Assembly (NCBI GenBank): GCA_021463515.1 | Contig: JAJTYZ010000008.1 | Coordinates: 1 to 47,765 of the forward strand | From: Chthoniobacterales bacterium | Lineage (GTDB): Bacteria > Verrucomicrobiota > Verrucomicrobiia > Chthoniobacterales > JACTMZ01 | Length of the DNA stretch: 47,765 nt | Direction: 5' to 3' | Shown here: piece by piece, positions 34,256 through 44,533 of the stretch | Position numbering within the stretch: position 1 is the first letter of the stretch | How the letters are laid out: the number at the start of each line of letters is the position of its first letter | Notes under the pieces: generated by a model | Database searches by the model: none | Seen by the model: only the letters and a program-made list of their open reading frames with translations | Told to the model about the DNA's origin: nothing | Position numbers and translations under genes: made by a program

Positions 34256-34744
34256 CTAGGAACCGCCGACGATTTCCTCAATCTTTTGGAGGACTGTTGT
34301 CGGGCTTTGCCATTCATTGCCGGGTTGCCCCGTGAGGTCTTTACCATCCTCGTTGATCAAGACAAGGTAGGGAATACCGTCGGAGCTAAACTTCTGAAAG
34401 GTGTCGCTGCCTGCTTTCTCAAATTTTACAGCGGGCCAAGGCATGTTGGCCGATTTGATATATTTTTCCATATCACCGGCACTACGGTCGGAGCTAACAA
34501 ACACGAGTTCAAAATTGGGATGCTTGAGTTGGAAATTTTTATACCATTCGACCAATTTTGGCGTGAATTGCCGGCAGGGTGGACACCAATGGGCAGAAAA
34601 GTAGAGCGCGGTGTACTTAGGAGCGGCTTTTACTTCGGGGTTGGTAAGATCGCTTCGAATGTCGTCAAAAAAACTAGCTTGAGCAGAAGTGATTCCCAAG
34701 GAACATAGGGCTGTAATGATCGCCAAGAGAGACAAATGTTTCAT
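34256..34744 (-). CDS. Secreted thioredoxin-like protein
   Basis: The 162-residue protein has a signal peptide (LSLLAIITALCSLGITSAQA, cleavage near residue 23) and a thioredoxin fold with the active site FSAHWCPPCRQF (Cys54 and Cys57). The WCPPC motif and the PKLVEWYKNF stretch resemble the nucleoredoxin/tryparedoxin branch. It probably reduces or shuffles disulfides in the periplasm. It stands alone, downstream of the tRNA on the opposite strand. Confidence 0.9.
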   Translation of the reverse strand: MKHLSLLAIITALCSLGITSAQASFFDDIRSDLTNPEVKAAPKYTALYFSAHWCPPCRQFTPKLVEWYKNFQLKHPNFELVFVSSDRSAGDMEKYIKSANMPWPAVKFEKAGSDTFQKFSSDGIPYLVLINEDGKDLTGQPGNEWQSPTTVLQKIEEIVGGS

Positions 34745-34872
34745 AGAACATCATCATGGAGCCGTTTGCGACAATTAGCAACCCGTGTTAAAAAATAAGA
34801 GCACCCAAAAATTCCAGACTATTTCAATTTTGTTCTTGCCTTAAAAGTCGTTTCTTGGTAAGGTCTCTTGTT

Positions 34873-35181
34873 ATGCCGATTCAGAGAAAGAGTGCGTTTT
34901 CCCGGCGCCTTCCGGATTTAGTCACGGAGGAGTTGGTGAGCGTATTGTCCAAAAAAAAGTCGTTCGAGTTCAAGCAACTCTTTGATATAGTTCACGAAAA
35001 TCTTCGCAAGCGTAATGCGGCCAGTGGTGGAGAAGAAATGTTGCGGTTGCGGACGTATGAAAAATTATCAGGCCTTGTGGAGAACCAGATGGTAGAAAAG
35101 ACGGGCCCGATAAATGCCAAAAAGTATCGGGGTTTGTCCACACTCGCCAATGCGTTAAAACCGGTTGACGCTGTTCGTTAA
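34873..35181 (+). CDS. Uncharacterised 102-residue protein
   Basis: I do not recognise a family. The protein is basic and mostly helical: RLPDLVTEELVSVLSKKKSF, FKQLFDIVHENLRKRN, then LRLRTYEKLSGLVENQMV and KKYRGLSTLANAL. The pattern of an N-terminal helix bundle followed by a wing-like segment could be a DNA- or RNA-binding domain, but this is weak. The ATG at 34873 is chosen since it has AAGGT about 10 bases upstream. It precedes the nuoA gene by 15 bases and is likely co-transcribed with it. Confidence 0.65.
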   Translation: MPIQRKSAFSRRLPDLVTEELVSVLSKKKSFEFKQLFDIVHENLRKRNAASGGEEMLRLRTYEKLSGLVENQMVEKTGPINAKKYRGLSTLANALKPVDAVR

Positions 35182-35196
35182 CACGGTTTTCGGGTC

Positions 35197-35568
35197 ATGG
35201 AGCAATACCTTCCGTTAAGCCTGCACATTGTGGTGGCCATTGGGTTTGCCGCTGCGGTGTTTATGGTCAGCTTCCTTGCAGGGCGTATTGGTAAGCGAAC
35301 GGAATCCAAGGACATGGCGTATGAATGTGGGGTGCCGGTCAAGGACACCACGAGTCCACGTTTCAGCGTAAAGTTTTACCTCGTGGCGATGTTGTTTGTC
35401 CTTTTTGATATTGAGGTTGTCTTTATGTACCCGTGGGCCGTGATTTATCGCGATTTTATTGCGAAACATGAGGCGATGATTTTTTGGAGTATGGGTGGCT
35501 TTGTGGCGGTATTGACGATTGGGTATATTTACGCACTGAAAAAAGGTGCGTTAGACTGGAAAAATTAA
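35197..35568 (+). CDS. nuoA: NADH-quinone oxidoreductase subunit A
   Basis: The 123-residue protein has three membrane helices and the NuoA/NdhC signature: AYECGVPV (usually YECG), TTSPRFSVKFYLVAMLFVLFDIEVVFMYPWAV. It is a membrane subunit of respiratory complex I. It is alone: the usual nuoB and nuoC do not follow; an ABC exporter does. That implies the rest of complex I is encoded elsewhere. The family is secure. Confidence 0.94.
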   Translation: MEQYLPLSLHIVVAIGFAAAVFMVSFLAGRIGKRTESKDMAYECGVPVKDTTSPRFSVKFYLVAMLFVLFDIEVVFMYPWAVIYRDFIAKHEAMIFWSMGGFVAVLTIGYIYALKKGALDWKN

Positions 35569-35735
35569 GGCGTTGTGCTGGTGTGTTAGAAAAGCCGCTG
35601 CTTCCCCTCGTGGTCGGCTATCCTTTGAACTTGCAAGGTTTTTTCTTCGGGATTCTTTCTTACACGTGTTATTGGCCTTGAGAGGTGTTTATTGGTAGTG
35701 TCGTTCTTTCCGCGCGGTATGGCGCGGTTATCCGC

Positions 35736-37568
35736 ATGACAGAACCGCGTCCATCCTTTGCCGTAAGATTCCGAGAACAATGGCGACCTTACGCTGATTT
35801 ACTTTCTTACCTTAAACCCTATCGCGCCCGCTTTTTTCGCGGCGTAGCCATGGGTGTGCTCTTTGCGCTGCTTAACGGGTGCATTCCGCTCATTGTCAAA
35901 TTTGTGGGCGACCAGGTATTCCCCGGCGGTGCGGATCAGGATGCCATTCGTGCAGCGGCAGAAGCGGGGACAGGCGGCAAAGTGGATGCGGTACTTTGGG
36001 CGTGTTTGTTGGTGCCCATCGTGATGATTTTGCGCGGCATTTTTTCCTACATCAATTCCTATGAGATGTCGTGGGTGAGTTTGCGCGTTCTCAACGATAT
36101 CCGAACTCAACTTTTTGCCAGTATTGTGAGTCAAAGCATGGAGTTTTTTGACAAGGCGCGAACGGGGCGGCTGATGTCGCGGGTGATGAACGACACATCG
36201 GTCGCGCAAAGTACCCTCTCGCAATTGAGCGTTAATATATTTAAGCAACCGATCTCCCTTGTCGCCGGTATCGCTGCGGTTCTATGGATTGATTGGAAAT
36301 TCAGCCTGATCACATTGGTACTGTTTCCGATTTGCATTGTGCCCGTGGCGATTTACGGACGCAAAGTCCGTAAGGCGGGAAAGGCGGAGGAGCAGCTGGC
36401 TGGGGAAATGAATGTGATCCTCCAGGAAACATTCTCCGGTATTCGCGTTATCAAATCCTTTGCTCGTGAAAAGCTCATGGTGACATTATTTGGTGACGCC
36501 ACGATGCGGCAGTTTCGCAATTCCTTGCGCGTGCGTAAAAGCACGGAAATTTCCTCGCCACTTGTCGAGGTGGTGGCGGCCATCGGCGTTGGAATGGCTT
36601 TGTTTTACGTCTATGCAGCAGGGCTGACAGCCGCCAAATTCCTTGCGCTTATGGCGGGTATTTTTCTGCTTTATGAGCCTGTAAAATCGCTCAGCCGTAT
36701 TCACATGCAGCTTCAAAAATGCCTTTCCGCTACGACGAATATTTTTGAGCTTATGCGGCGCCCGCCCGCAATTGTGGATGCCCCCGAGGCACGGGTACTC
36801 GAAAAATGCCATGGGGAAATTGCTTTTGATTCCGTGGGCTTTTCCTATGGGCCTCATGCTCCCGCATTACGTGGCGTGAGTCTGCGCATTGCACCCGGGC
36901 AACGCGTGGCGCTCGTGGGAACAAGTGGTTCGGGAAAAAGCACCATGCTCTCGCTCATTCTGCGGTTTTATGATCCGCAAAGCGGAAGCATTAGCATGGA
37001 TGGCCACGATCTGCGTGCGTTGCAAATGGATTCCTTGCGAAATCATGTTGGCATCGTAACGCAAGACACCTTTCTTTTTCACGACACCATTTTCAACAAC
37101 ATCCGCTTTGGCCGTCCTGATGCTACGAAGGAAGAAGTTGAGCATGCGGCACGCCAGGCTTTTGCGCATGACTTTATTTTAGCACAGCCCGAGGGCTACG
37201 ACTCGATTGTGGGCGACAAGGGCTGCATGTTGTCCGGCGGCCAACAGCAGCGCCTCGCCATTGCGCGGGCGTTGCTTAAAAATGCTCCCATCCTTCTTCT
37301 TGATGAAGCCACCTCGGCTTTGGATTCGGAGAGCGAACACATGATTCAAGAGGCACTGGAAAAACTTTCCGCAGGGAAAACGGTCGTGGCGATTGCGCAC
37401 CGTTTGTCCACAGTACTTACTTCCGATCTTATTGCGGTGATGAGCGGCGGCCTTATTGTGGCCACGGGAACTCATGCGGAATTGCTGAAGGTTTCTCCCG
37501 AATACCGCAGCCTTTATGAAATGCAATTTCATCACACAACAACTCCTGACTTAACGACGACCTCATGA
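35736..37568 (+). CDS. ABC transporter, fused permease and ATPase (MsbA-like)
   Basis: The 610-residue half-transporter has six membrane helices (residues about 30-330) and a C-terminal ATPase: Walker [10 protein letters not shown] at 395-403, Q-loop [12 protein letters not shown], signature LSGGQQQR at 499-506, Walker [13 protein letters not shown] and the switch His in VAIAHRLS. The layout matches MsbA-type lipid exporters, but drug exporters look the same. The start [12 protein letters not shown] at 35736 is preferred over an upstream codon at 35685. Its stop overlaps the purH start (ATGA), an odd coupling of transport and purine synthesis. Confidence 0.93.
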   Translation: MTEPRPSFAVRFREQWRPYADLLSYLKPYRARFFRGVAMGVLFALLNGCIPLIVKFVGDQVFPGGADQDAIRAAAEAGTGGKVDAVLWACLLVPIVMILRGIFSYINSYEMSWVSLRVLNDIRTQLFASIVSQSMEFFDKARTGRLMSRVMNDTSVAQSTLSQLSVNIFKQPISLVAGIAAVLWIDWKFSLITLVLFPICIVPVAIYGRKVRKAGKAEEQLAGEMNVILQETFSGIRVIKSFAREKLMVTLFGDATMRQFRNSLRVRKSTEISSPLVEVVAAIGVGMALFYVYAAGLTAAKFLALMAGIFLLYEPVKSLSRIHMQLQKCLSATTNIFELMRRPPAIVDAPEARVLEKCHGEIAFDSVGFSYGPHAPALRGVSLRIAPGQRVALVGTSGSGKSTMLSLILRFYDPQSGSISMDGHDLRALQMDSLRNHVGIVTQDTFLFHDTIFNNIRFGRPDATKEEVEHAARQAFAHDFILAQPEGYDSIVGDKGCMLSGGQQQRLAIARALLKNAPILLLDEATSALDSESEHMIQEALEKLSAGKTVVAIAHRLSTVLTSDLIAVMSGGLIVATGTHAELLKVSPEYRSLYEMQFHHTTTPDLTTTS

Positions 37569-39088
37569 AAATTCAACGCGCACTTATCTCTGTTTCCGAT
37601 AAAACCGGTCTTGTGGACTTTGCCCGAGGACTGGCTGCTGTCGGAGTAGAAATTTTATCCACGGGAGGAACCGCAGCGGCTTTGCGTGCGGCGGGGCTGA
37701 CAATCAAGGATGTGTCGGAGCACACAGGATTTCCCGAGATGCTTGATGGGCGTGTAAAAACTTTGCATCCCATGATTCATGGTGGGCTCCTCTTTCGTCG
37801 CGACAATCCCGAGCATATGAAACAGGCCGCCGCGCACGGAATTGCTCCCATTGATCTCGTTGTGGTGAATCTTTATCCTTTCGAACGTACCGTGGCCCGT
37901 GAGGATGTGACGCTCGAGGAGGCAATTGAAAACATAGACATCGGCGGCCCTTCGATGCTGCGTAGTGCGGCCAAAAATTATGCTTCCGTGACGGTAATAT
38001 GCGATCCAACGGATTATCCGGAAGTGCTGCGTGAAATGGATGAGCATGATGGTGAAACAACCCTCAAATTACGCGAACGTCTTGCGGTGCGCGTTTTTGA
38101 TCGCACGGCACGTTATGATCAAGGCATTGCGCATTACCTGCAAAGTCGCCAGCAAACCGAAGCCTCTTTCACATGCTCACAGCCCCTGGTGGCGCATCTT
38201 CGCTATGGCGAAAATCCCCACCAAAAGGCAGAGCTTTACGGTCGCTTTGATGACTATCTTGAGCAACTCCACGGCAAGGAACTTTCCTATAATAACATTC
38301 TCGATATCACCGCTGCCGTGGATCTTATCGGAGAGTTTTCTGACGCGACCGTGGCTATTCTTAAACACACCAATCCTTGTGGAGTCGGAAGTGATGACGA
38401 TCTCAGCCTCGCGTGGGACAAGGCCTTTGCGACAGACCGTCAGGCACCGTTTGGCGGCATCATTATTTGTAACCGTCCGTTAACAGGTGCTCTCGCGAAA
38501 GACATCGCGGAAATTTTTAGCGAGGTCATCATTGCACCGGAGTTTGAACCGGAAGCGCGGGGGGTTTTGCAGAAGAAAAAGAATCTACGTCTCATTCGTT
38601 TGCGTGGCCTGCCCGCTCCCGCCCCGCGCGACATGCGTTCCGTGATTGGTGGAATGCTCGTGCAAGATCACGACATATCGAACGAACGGCCCGCCGATAG
38701 CCGTATTGTAACGCATCGTCCGCCGACGCAAACCGAGCTGCGTGCGATGGAGTTTGGGTGGAAAGTTGTGAAGCATGTAAAATCCAATGCCATTGTTTTT
38801 GCAGGTTCTGATCGTACTTTGGGGATTGGCGCGGGGCAAATGTCACGTGTGGATTCCGTGCGTATCGCCGTATGGAAAGCGGGTGAAGCCGGTCTTTCTC
38901 TTGCCGGAAGTGCCGTGGCGAGTGATGCGTTTTTCCCATTTTCGGATGGCTTAATTGCCGCAGCGGAAGCGGGGGCGACATCGGCTATTGAGCCGGGGGG
39001 TTCCGTGCGGGATGAAGATGTGATTGCGGCGGCTGACGAACGGAAAATGGCGATGATTTTTACCGGCAAACGACATTTCCGGCATTAA
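37565..39088 (+). CDS. purH: Bifunctional AICAR transformylase/IMP cyclohydrolase
   Basis: The 507-residue enzyme catalyses the last two steps to IMP. The cyclohydrolase half (to about residue 195) begins [19 protein letters not shown] and has [12 protein letters not shown] and [15 protein letters not shown]; the transformylase half has [26 protein letters not shown] with the catalytic Lys-His, and a C-terminal [15 protein letters not shown]. Length is normal. It starts within the stop of the ABC exporter gene. Function is secure. Confidence 0.97.
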   Translation: MKIQRALISVSDKTGLVDFARGLAAVGVEILSTGGTAAALRAAGLTIKDVSEHTGFPEMLDGRVKTLHPMIHGGLLFRRDNPEHMKQAAAHGIAPIDLVVVNLYPFERTVAREDVTLEEAIENIDIGGPSMLRSAAKNYASVTVICDPTDYPEVLREMDEHDGETTLKLRERLAVRVFDRTARYDQGIAHYLQSRQQTEASFTCSQPLVAHLRYGENPHQKAELYGRFDDYLEQLHGKELSYNNILDITAAVDLIGEFSDATVAILKHTNPCGVGSDDDLSLAWDKAFATDRQAPFGGIIICNRPLTGALAKDIAEIFSEVIIAPEFEPEARGVLQKKKNLRLIRLRGLPAPAPRDMRSVIGGMLVQDHDISNERPADSRIVTHRPPTQTELRAMEFGWKVVKHVKSNAIVFAGSDRTLGIGAGQMSRVDSVRIAVWKAGEAGLSLAGSAVASDAFFPFSDGLIAAAEAGATSAIEPGGSVRDEDVIAAADERKMAMIFTGKRHFRH

Positions 39089-39130
39089 AGTTCTCCGCAT
39101 AACCCCGGTTGATTGTCTAGACTGACCATT

Positions 39131-40807
39131 GTGAGTTACCAAGTTTTCGCCCGAAAATATCGTCCGCAACTCTTCGAAGAGGTGCTGGGGCAGGACGCTG
39201 TGGTGCGAACGCTGCGCAATGCCATTCGTAGCGAACGCCTCGCTCATGCCTACCTTTTTGTCGGTCCCCGTGGCGTGGGGAAAACTTCCACAGCTCGCAT
39301 TTTTGCCAAAGCTCTTAATTGCGTGAATGGCCCGACGGAAACGCCCTGTGGTACCTGCGACTCATGCCGTGAAATTGCGTCGGGCATTAGCCTTGATGTG
39401 CTGGAGATTGATGGTGCTAGCAATAATGGGGTCGAGCAAATACGCGACCTTCGGGAAAATGTTCGCTTTTTACCCACACGGGGGAAGTTTCGTATTTACC
39501 TTATTGACGAAGTTCACATGCTGAGCGGTGCGGCTTTTAATGCGTTGCTCAAGACATTGGAAGAGCCTCCGCCTCACGTGAAATTCTTTTTTGCCACGAC
39601 GGAAGCCCATAAATTGCCGGCCACAATCATCAGTCGTTGTCAGCGTTTTGATCTTCGCCCTATCCGCGATGAAGTGGCGGCCAAACATCTTTTGGCTATT
39701 GCAGAGATAGAAAAAGTTTCACTCAATTCTGCAGCGGCTGAGGTTATTGCCCGTGCTGCCGAGGGTGGAATGCGTGATGCGGAATCCATGCTCGATCAGG
39801 TTGTCTCATTTTGCGGAGATTCCATTTCCGAAAAGGATGTGCTGGCAATTTTTGGATTTACCTCCGTGGAGGATGTGGCGGCTCTCGCCGAGCACATTCT
39901 CGAAGGGGACACGGCGGCGGCATTGGATTTAGTGGCGGCGCAATTCGAAGAGGGAAAAGATTTGGGACGATTGCTTGCGGACCTTGTTTCGTTGGCGCGG
40001 GATTTGCTGGTAAGTGAGGCCACCGAACGTGACTTACCCGGACGTCGAGGTGAACTTCTCGTTTCTTTGCGCGGAAAATTTCCTGCACGCAAACTTACGG
40101 AATTGTTGGAAATTTTATCAGCCGCCGAAGCAGGGCTACGATTTTCTCCCGATAAGAAACTTCCGCTAGAAATTGCCGTGGTAAAAAGCATTCAGCTTTT
40201 ACAAACCGCCGATTTGGATGAAGTGCTCTACGCTCTCACGGCTGCACAAACCGGAGAAAAATTACCTCCTGTTTCTCCTCTGCCACGACGGCCTGCCGCG
40301 CCACGCCCGCCACCATCGGCCTCCGTCGCTCCTGCTCGCCCAATTTCTACGCCGCAAGTTGCAGAGCAAGCGGAGCCTGCGGCCTCTCCAAAGCACGAAG
40401 AACCGCTCGTGCCCGTGATGGTGAATGAGGCTGTTGCAAAAGTCTGGGCGGAGGTTGTGGTCGAGATTTCAAAACGTCAGAAAATTCGCAGCGAATGGCT
40501 CGAGCAGGCGACCGATGTGAGCGAGGAAGGAAATTCGTTACGAGTGATTTTCCCAGAAACATTAGTCAAACAATTGCGAACGCCTGTGGCGAAAGATCAA
40601 GGGAAATTAATTCAAGAACTTTGGCTTAAACTCACCGGACGTCACATAACCTTCCTGCCCGAAGCTACCGCGCCGGTACCGATTGTCGAAAAACCTTCGG
40701 GGCCGGTATTGCCAACGTCCGACGATTTTGAAAATGATCCCGGTATTGAAGCTGCCGTGGAATTATTTGGAGCCACTTTGGAATCAGAAAAAAATCAAAA
40801 ACAATGA
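39131..40807 (+). CDS. dnaX: DNA polymerase III subunit gamma/tau
   Basis: The 558-residue clamp-loader subunit has the AAA+ domain at the N-terminus: VFARKYRPQLFEEVLGQD, Walker A GPRGVGKTS at residues 45-53, a zinc site with ALNCVNG, CGTCDSC, Walker B YLIDEVHMLSG and sensor ATTEAHKLPATIISRCQRF. Beyond about residue 370 is a Pro-rich linker and a C-terminal tau-like part. The GTG at 39131 matches family starts; a TTG at 39113 is the alternative. No clear slippery site for a short form was seen. Its stop overlaps the next start (ATGA), the usual dnaX-ybaB order. Confidence 0.95.
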   Translation: MSYQVFARKYRPQLFEEVLGQDAVVRTLRNAIRSERLAHAYLFVGPRGVGKTSTARIFAKALNCVNGPTETPCGTCDSCREIASGISLDVLEIDGASNNGVEQIRDLRENVRFLPTRGKFRIYLIDEVHMLSGAAFNALLKTLEEPPPHVKFFFATTEAHKLPATIISRCQRFDLRPIRDEVAAKHLLAIAEIEKVSLNSAAAEVIARAAEGGMRDAESMLDQVVSFCGDSISEKDVLAIFGFTSVEDVAALAEHILEGDTAAALDLVAAQFEEGKDLGRLLADLVSLARDLLVSEATERDLPGRRGELLVSLRGKFPARKLTELLEILSAAEAGLRFSPDKKLPLEIAVVKSIQLLQTADLDEVLYALTAAQTGEKLPPVSPLPRRPAAPRPPPSASVAPARPISTPQVAEQAEPAASPKHEEPLVPVMVNEAVAKVWAEVVVEISKRQKIRSEWLEQATDVSEEGNSLRVIFPETLVKQLRTPVAKDQGKLIQELWLKLTGRHITFLPEATAPVPIVEKPSGPVLPTSDDFENDPGIEAAVELFGATLESEKNQKQ

Positions 40808-41118
40808 ACATTCAAAAAATGATGAAGGAGGCGCAAAAAATGCAAGAGCGCCTCGCCAAAGCTCAAAGTGATCTCGCAGAACAGACGGTTGAAGCCACGG
40901 TAGGAGGTGGAAAAATTACCGTTACCGCCAGCGGATCGGGTGATATTATCGCCATTAAAATTGCACCCGATGTTGTGGACCCGCAGGACGTCGAGTTTCT
41001 GGAAGACCTCATTCTTTCCGGCGTACGTGAAGCTCAGGAAGCCTCTCGAAAATTACAAGCGGACTCCATGGGCAAAATCACCGGTGGCTTCGGAGGATTA
41101 CCAGGATTGGGTTTCTAA
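40804..41118 (+). CDS. ebfC: YbaB/EbfC family nucleoid-associated protein
   Basis: The 104-residue protein is a YbaB/EbfC DNA-binding protein: MNIQKMMKEAQKMQERLAKA at the start, VEATVGGGKITVTASGSGDI and LEDLILSGVREAQEASRKL. It binds DNA as a dimer and is linked to nucleoid structure and recombination repair. It starts within the dnaX stop (ATGA), as in many bacteria. Function and family are secure. Confidence 0.95.
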   Translation: MNIQKMMKEAQKMQERLAKAQSDLAEQTVEATVGGGKITVTASGSGDIIAIKIAPDVVDPQDVEFLEDLILSGVREAQEASRKLQADSMGKITGGFGGLPGLGF

Positions 41119-41153
41119 GTTCAAGAATCTAAAGTCGGCGCGGAGGAGGGGAA

Positions 41154-41179
41154 CGTAGAACGAGTTTTCCAACTCGTTT
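41154..41179 (+). repeat. Palindromic repeat family B, copy 2
   Basis: Perfect 8-bp stem (41159-41166 with 41171-41178) and TTCC loop, 35 bases after the ybaB stop. It may also act as the end of the dnaX-ybaB transcript. Confidence 0.87.
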
Positions 41180-41269
41180 GCCTTGAGCGGTGCTGTAGCA
41201 TTGCCAGCCTCCTGAGAAGGCGATAACAGTAGCACATTAACAAAGCGACGCGGCTTCAAGGCGTCGGAA

Positions 41270-41902
41270 CTACTTTTCGCAGATGAACAATTCGAGCGTG
41301 ATCGGCGTGTCGAGATTAAGACTCGAAGGGAGCATCGATGCTGCAGGTGCAGGGAGTGGTTCGTGAACAACTTTGACTGTTTCCTGCGGAATTGGTGGTG
41401 GGGTTTCGGGCTCGGGAGAAAGAAGAACAGCGGCTGGCTCGGGGATATTTTCTTCAAAATGCAGCCGCGAAATTTTGGCGTTGAGGGACCAAAGACCTAC
41501 GCCTAAGACGACGACCACAGCGACGCTGGCTGCTTTGGCAATCGTTAAGAGATGATCGCGTTTTGCCGGATCAAATTTGGAAAGTTTTGGGAGTCTGCCC
41601 ATCCGTCGCCAATAAACACGCATGGGAGCAATACGTGGAAAGGTGCTACTTGCGGATGACGCCGGCGTTGCGCGACGTGTCATTTCACATTCCATTCCCA
41701 AATAACGGGCATACATGCGCAATGCCAATTTTCGATAAACCGAAGGCAATAAATCATCGTCCGGGGCGTCCTCAAGTGATTGCAACAACCCGCGCCGAAG
41801 ACAGGTGTCCTGCGACGCTTGTTCCAAAGTAATGCCTTTGGATTCGCGCAGGAGTTTTAGCTTTTGGCCCGGATGCTCGCTCATGGTGTACTCGCTATTC
41901 AT
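41270..41902 (-). CDS. RodZ-like helix-turn-helix membrane protein
   Basis: The 210-residue protein has a Cro/C1-type helix-turn-helix at about residues 10-70 (GQKLKLLRESKGITLEQASQ, then YRKLALRMYARYLGM), a basic linker, one membrane helix at about residues 122-143 (AASVAVVVVLGVGLWSL) and a short Pro-rich outer tail. This order is that of RodZ, which links MreB to cell-wall synthesis; the tail here is short and lacks a clear C-terminal beta domain. The start overlaps the ftsK stop (ATGA). Division or shape function is inferred from layout and neighbour. Confidence 0.8.
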   Translation of the reverse strand: MNSEYTMSEHPGQKLKLLRESKGITLEQASQDTCLRRGLLQSLEDAPDDDLLPSVYRKLALRMYARYLGMECEMTRRATPASSASSTFPRIAPMRVYWRRMGRLPKLSKFDPAKRDHLLTIAKAASVAVVVVLGVGLWSLNAKISRLHFEENIPEPAAVLLSPEPETPPPIPQETVKVVHEPLPAPAASMLPSSLNLDTPITLELFICEK

Positions 41903-44334
41903 TCGTCAGAAATGCTATCCAAGTCCACTAAAATCTCGCGGTCTTTGGCGCCATCTTTCGGGCCAAGAACTCCGCGTTGTTCGAGAATGTCTACCACGCG
42001 GGCAGCGCGGGTATAGCCGAGACGCAAGCGACGTTGCAACATAGAGGTGGAGGCTTTTTGTTCCTGTTTGATAATGGCAAGACATCGCGTCACCAATTCT
42101 TCGTCTTCCTCGGTGACATCGTTTTCGCCTTCGGAAGCGGGAGCCGACATGATTTCGTGGAATCCGGGATCGAAGCTGGGTTGCGCTTGCGCCGAAACGT
42201 TATCCACCACACGATGAATTTCATCGTCGGTGACGAGCACTCCCTGCGCACGCACCAAGGTGGATGTGCCCGGCGGTAGATAAAGCATGTCACCCTGACC
42301 AAGAAGTTTATCGGCACCATTGGCGTCGAGAATCACGCGGCTATCAATTTTCGACGCCACTTGAAAAGCGATACGACTGGGGATATTGGCTTTAATAATT
42401 CCGGTGACAACATCCGCCCGTGGCGTCTGTGTGGCGACGATCATGTGAATGCCCGCCGCACGTGCCATCTGCGTGATTCGTGCAATGGCATTTTCTACTT
42501 CGGCAGGTGCGGTCTGCATGAGGTCTGCAAGCTCATCAATGATGACGACGATGAAAGGCAGGCGGTCGGGAACGGGGAGATCGTCCTCTTGTTTGGGCGC
42601 GGATGATGAAACATTCTCGCTTTCGTCGTTCACGTTTTCTGTCTCGAGGTTTTCGCTTTCCGCAGGAGTGTCATCTTCGGGGAGCGCGGGTTCTTCGTCC
42701 TTCTTTTTTTCTATCGGGCGTGCATTGAAACCGTGGATATTCCGCAACCCACATTTCGCAAAGAGGCGATAGCGGCGTTCCATTTCGTCAATGACGTAAC
42801 GAAGAGCGAGAATCACTTTTTTAGGCTCCGTGACCACATTGACGGCAAGGTGTGGGAGTTTGTTGTAGTGCTGCATCTCGACGACCTTGGGGTCAATCAT
42901 GATGAAACGCAGTTCCTCCGGCGTGAAACGGTAAAGCATGCTGGCGATGATCGCATTGACGCAGACGCTTTTGCCGCTGCCTGTGGTTCCGGCGATGAGC
43001 AGATGCGGCATCTGCGCGAGGTCGGCAATAATCGTGCGGCCATAAACATCCTTGCCAAGTGCAAGCGGAATTTTGGCTTTGGTATTGATCCATTCCTCGC
43101 TGTCGAGAAGCTCGCGAAAGACAACTTTGATTTTTTTGCTATTGGCAATTTCGATGCCCACGGTGTCTTTGCCAGGAATGGGTGCGAGGATGTTGATTTT
43201 TTCTGCACGCGTGGCGCGAGCAATGTCACGCTCGAGGCTGGTGATGCGATCTACGCGAACGCCGCGGGCAGGATAGACTTCAAAGCGTGTGACAGTCGGG
43301 CCTCGTGTGATGTCCCCCGGACTTGCTTCGAGGCCAAACTGTTTGAGGGTTTCAATGATGGTATTTTGCTTCGCTAAAAGTTCGTTGGGGTCGGCACTTT
43401 GTCGTGTACTCAGATCGGCAGAATCCAAAAGGTCAAGCGGTGGCAATTCATAATTTTCGAGATGAAGATCGGGCAGTGCGCCCAGCGGTTCAGGCTTTTT
43501 CGGCGGCTTAAGAGGTGGCTTTTTCGTGGGAGGTGGAAGGGCGCCGGTGTCAATGATGCGTGGCTCTGGCAAAGGCGGTTCGGGTTTTTCTTCCGTGCTC
43601 TCGGGAGTTTCGCTTTTCATGTCGAGCGCGTCTTGTTTGCGCTTGCGCTTATTTCGCGGTGTGGCGGTTAAAGCTTCTTCCACGCGAGCGTCCTGTTCGG
43701 CGAGCTTTTGTTCCTGCTGCTTTTCACGACGTGCTCGCCATAACGCAGGAAGACCGATAGTGAGCATTTTGAAAATTTTGATCGGGTGCATCCCTGTCAT
43801 GAGGATGAGACTCCCGATGTAAATGACGGTGAGGAGAATAGTGGCACCCACCATACCGAGGAGCCCGACCAAAATTGTTTGACCGAGAAAATCTCCAAGC
43901 ACACCTCCGGTTCCCGGAAGGTTTAATTGACGGTTAGTTTCCGGCCCCCACAGTTGCAAGACATGCAGCACGCTCGGTTGAATTCCCACTAAACAAGTAC
44001 CCGAAGCGATAAACGCGACAATCCACCAAATCCGTGATCGAACGCTAATATGACCTGCGAGAAATTTTGCGCCGCCAAAACCAAGGAGTGTTACGGCGAG
44101 TAAATAGGAGGCCGCGCCGAAGATGAAATAGCTAGTGCCGGCAACGATGGCACCGACGGGACCGATGAAATTTTCGGACTGTGGCGAAGTAGCACCCTGT
44201 TTGCTAATTAGGGGAACCCACGACGGAACATCCGCCGGGGCGTAGGACACCAATGCTAAGAACAGGAGGGTGCCGGTGCCTAACAAAAGGAGACCGAGAA
44301 CCTCGCCCCATGCTTTGTTGCTGCCTTCTGACAT
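41899..44334 (-). CDS. ftsK: DNA translocase FtsK
   Basis: The 811-residue motor moves DNA at the division septum and helps chromosome dimer resolution. It has four or five N-terminal membrane helices (to about residue 205), a charged Pro-rich linker (about 215-310), the motor domain with Walker A GTTGSGKS at 449-456 and Walker B FIVVIIDELADLM, and a C-terminal gamma winged helix (ASTSMLQRRLRLGYTRAARVV) for recognising polarity sequences. An acidic insertion with repeated Glu/Asn residues sits between the Walker motifs. The ATG at 44334 is preferred over TTG at 44346. The family is secure. Confidence 0.95.
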   Translation of the reverse strand: MSEGSNKAWGEVLGLLLLGTGTLLFLALVSYAPADVPSWVPLISKQGATSPQSENFIGPVGAIVAGTSYFIFGAASYLLAVTLLGFGGAKFLAGHISVRSRIWWIVAFIASGTCLVGIQPSVLHVLQLWGPETNRQLNLPGTGGVLGDFLGQTILVGLLGMVGATILLTVIYIGSLILMTGMHPIKIFKMLTIGLPALWRARREKQQEQKLAEQDARVEEALTATPRNKRKRKQDALDMKSETPESTEEKPEPPLPEPRIIDTGALPPPTKKPPLKPPKKPEPLGALPDLHLENYELPPLDLLDSADLSTRQSADPNELLAKQNTIIETLKQFGLEASPGDITRGPTVTRFEVYPARGVRVDRITSLERDIARATRAEKINILAPIPGKDTVGIEIANSKKIKVVFRELLDSEEWINTKAKIPLALGKDVYGRTIIADLAQMPHLLIAGTTGSGKSVCVNAIIASMLYRFTPEELRFIMIDPKVVEMQHYNKLPHLAVNVVTEPKKVILALRYVIDEMERRYRLFAKCGLRNIHGFNARPIEKKKDEEPALPEDDTPAESENLETENVNDESENVSSSAPKQEDDLPVPDRLPFIVVIIDELADLMQTAPAEVENAIARITQMARAAGIHMIVATQTPRADVVTGIIKANIPSRIAFQVASKIDSRVILDANGADKLLGQGDMLYLPPGTSTLVRAQGVLVTDDEIHRVVDNVSAQAQPSFDPGFHEIMSAPASEGENDVTEEDEELVTRCLAIIKQEQKASTSMLQRRLRLGYTRAARVVDILEQRGVLGPKDGAKDREILVDLDSISDE

Positions 44335-44421
44335 TTCTCGGGACAAGCCTTCCTTTTAGCAGAGTTGAACATTCATGGACAAGACGCAGGTTTATTTTGG
44401 AGTTGGCAGTCGGTAGTCAGC

Positions 44422-44451
44422 AGTTGTAGCAGCGTCAGTCCCATGACGCTT
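44422..44451 (+). repeat. Palindromic repeat family A, copy 2
   Basis: A 30-base unit with a 7-bp stem (44431-44437 with 44444-44450). It lies 83 bases from family B copy 3. Confidence 0.83.
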
Positions 44452-44533
44452 TTCTGAGTGCCGGAGCGTACCTTGTAAAAAGAAGCGCGTCAGCAGAGTG
44501 ATGCGGCTACAATGAATGGTGCGGATGAGAAAA

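Noticed and set aside
40780-40800. A-rich stretch near the end of dnaX as a programmed frameshift site
   Set aside because: It is at the extreme 3' end, too late to create a gamma-like short form, and lacks a following hairpin.
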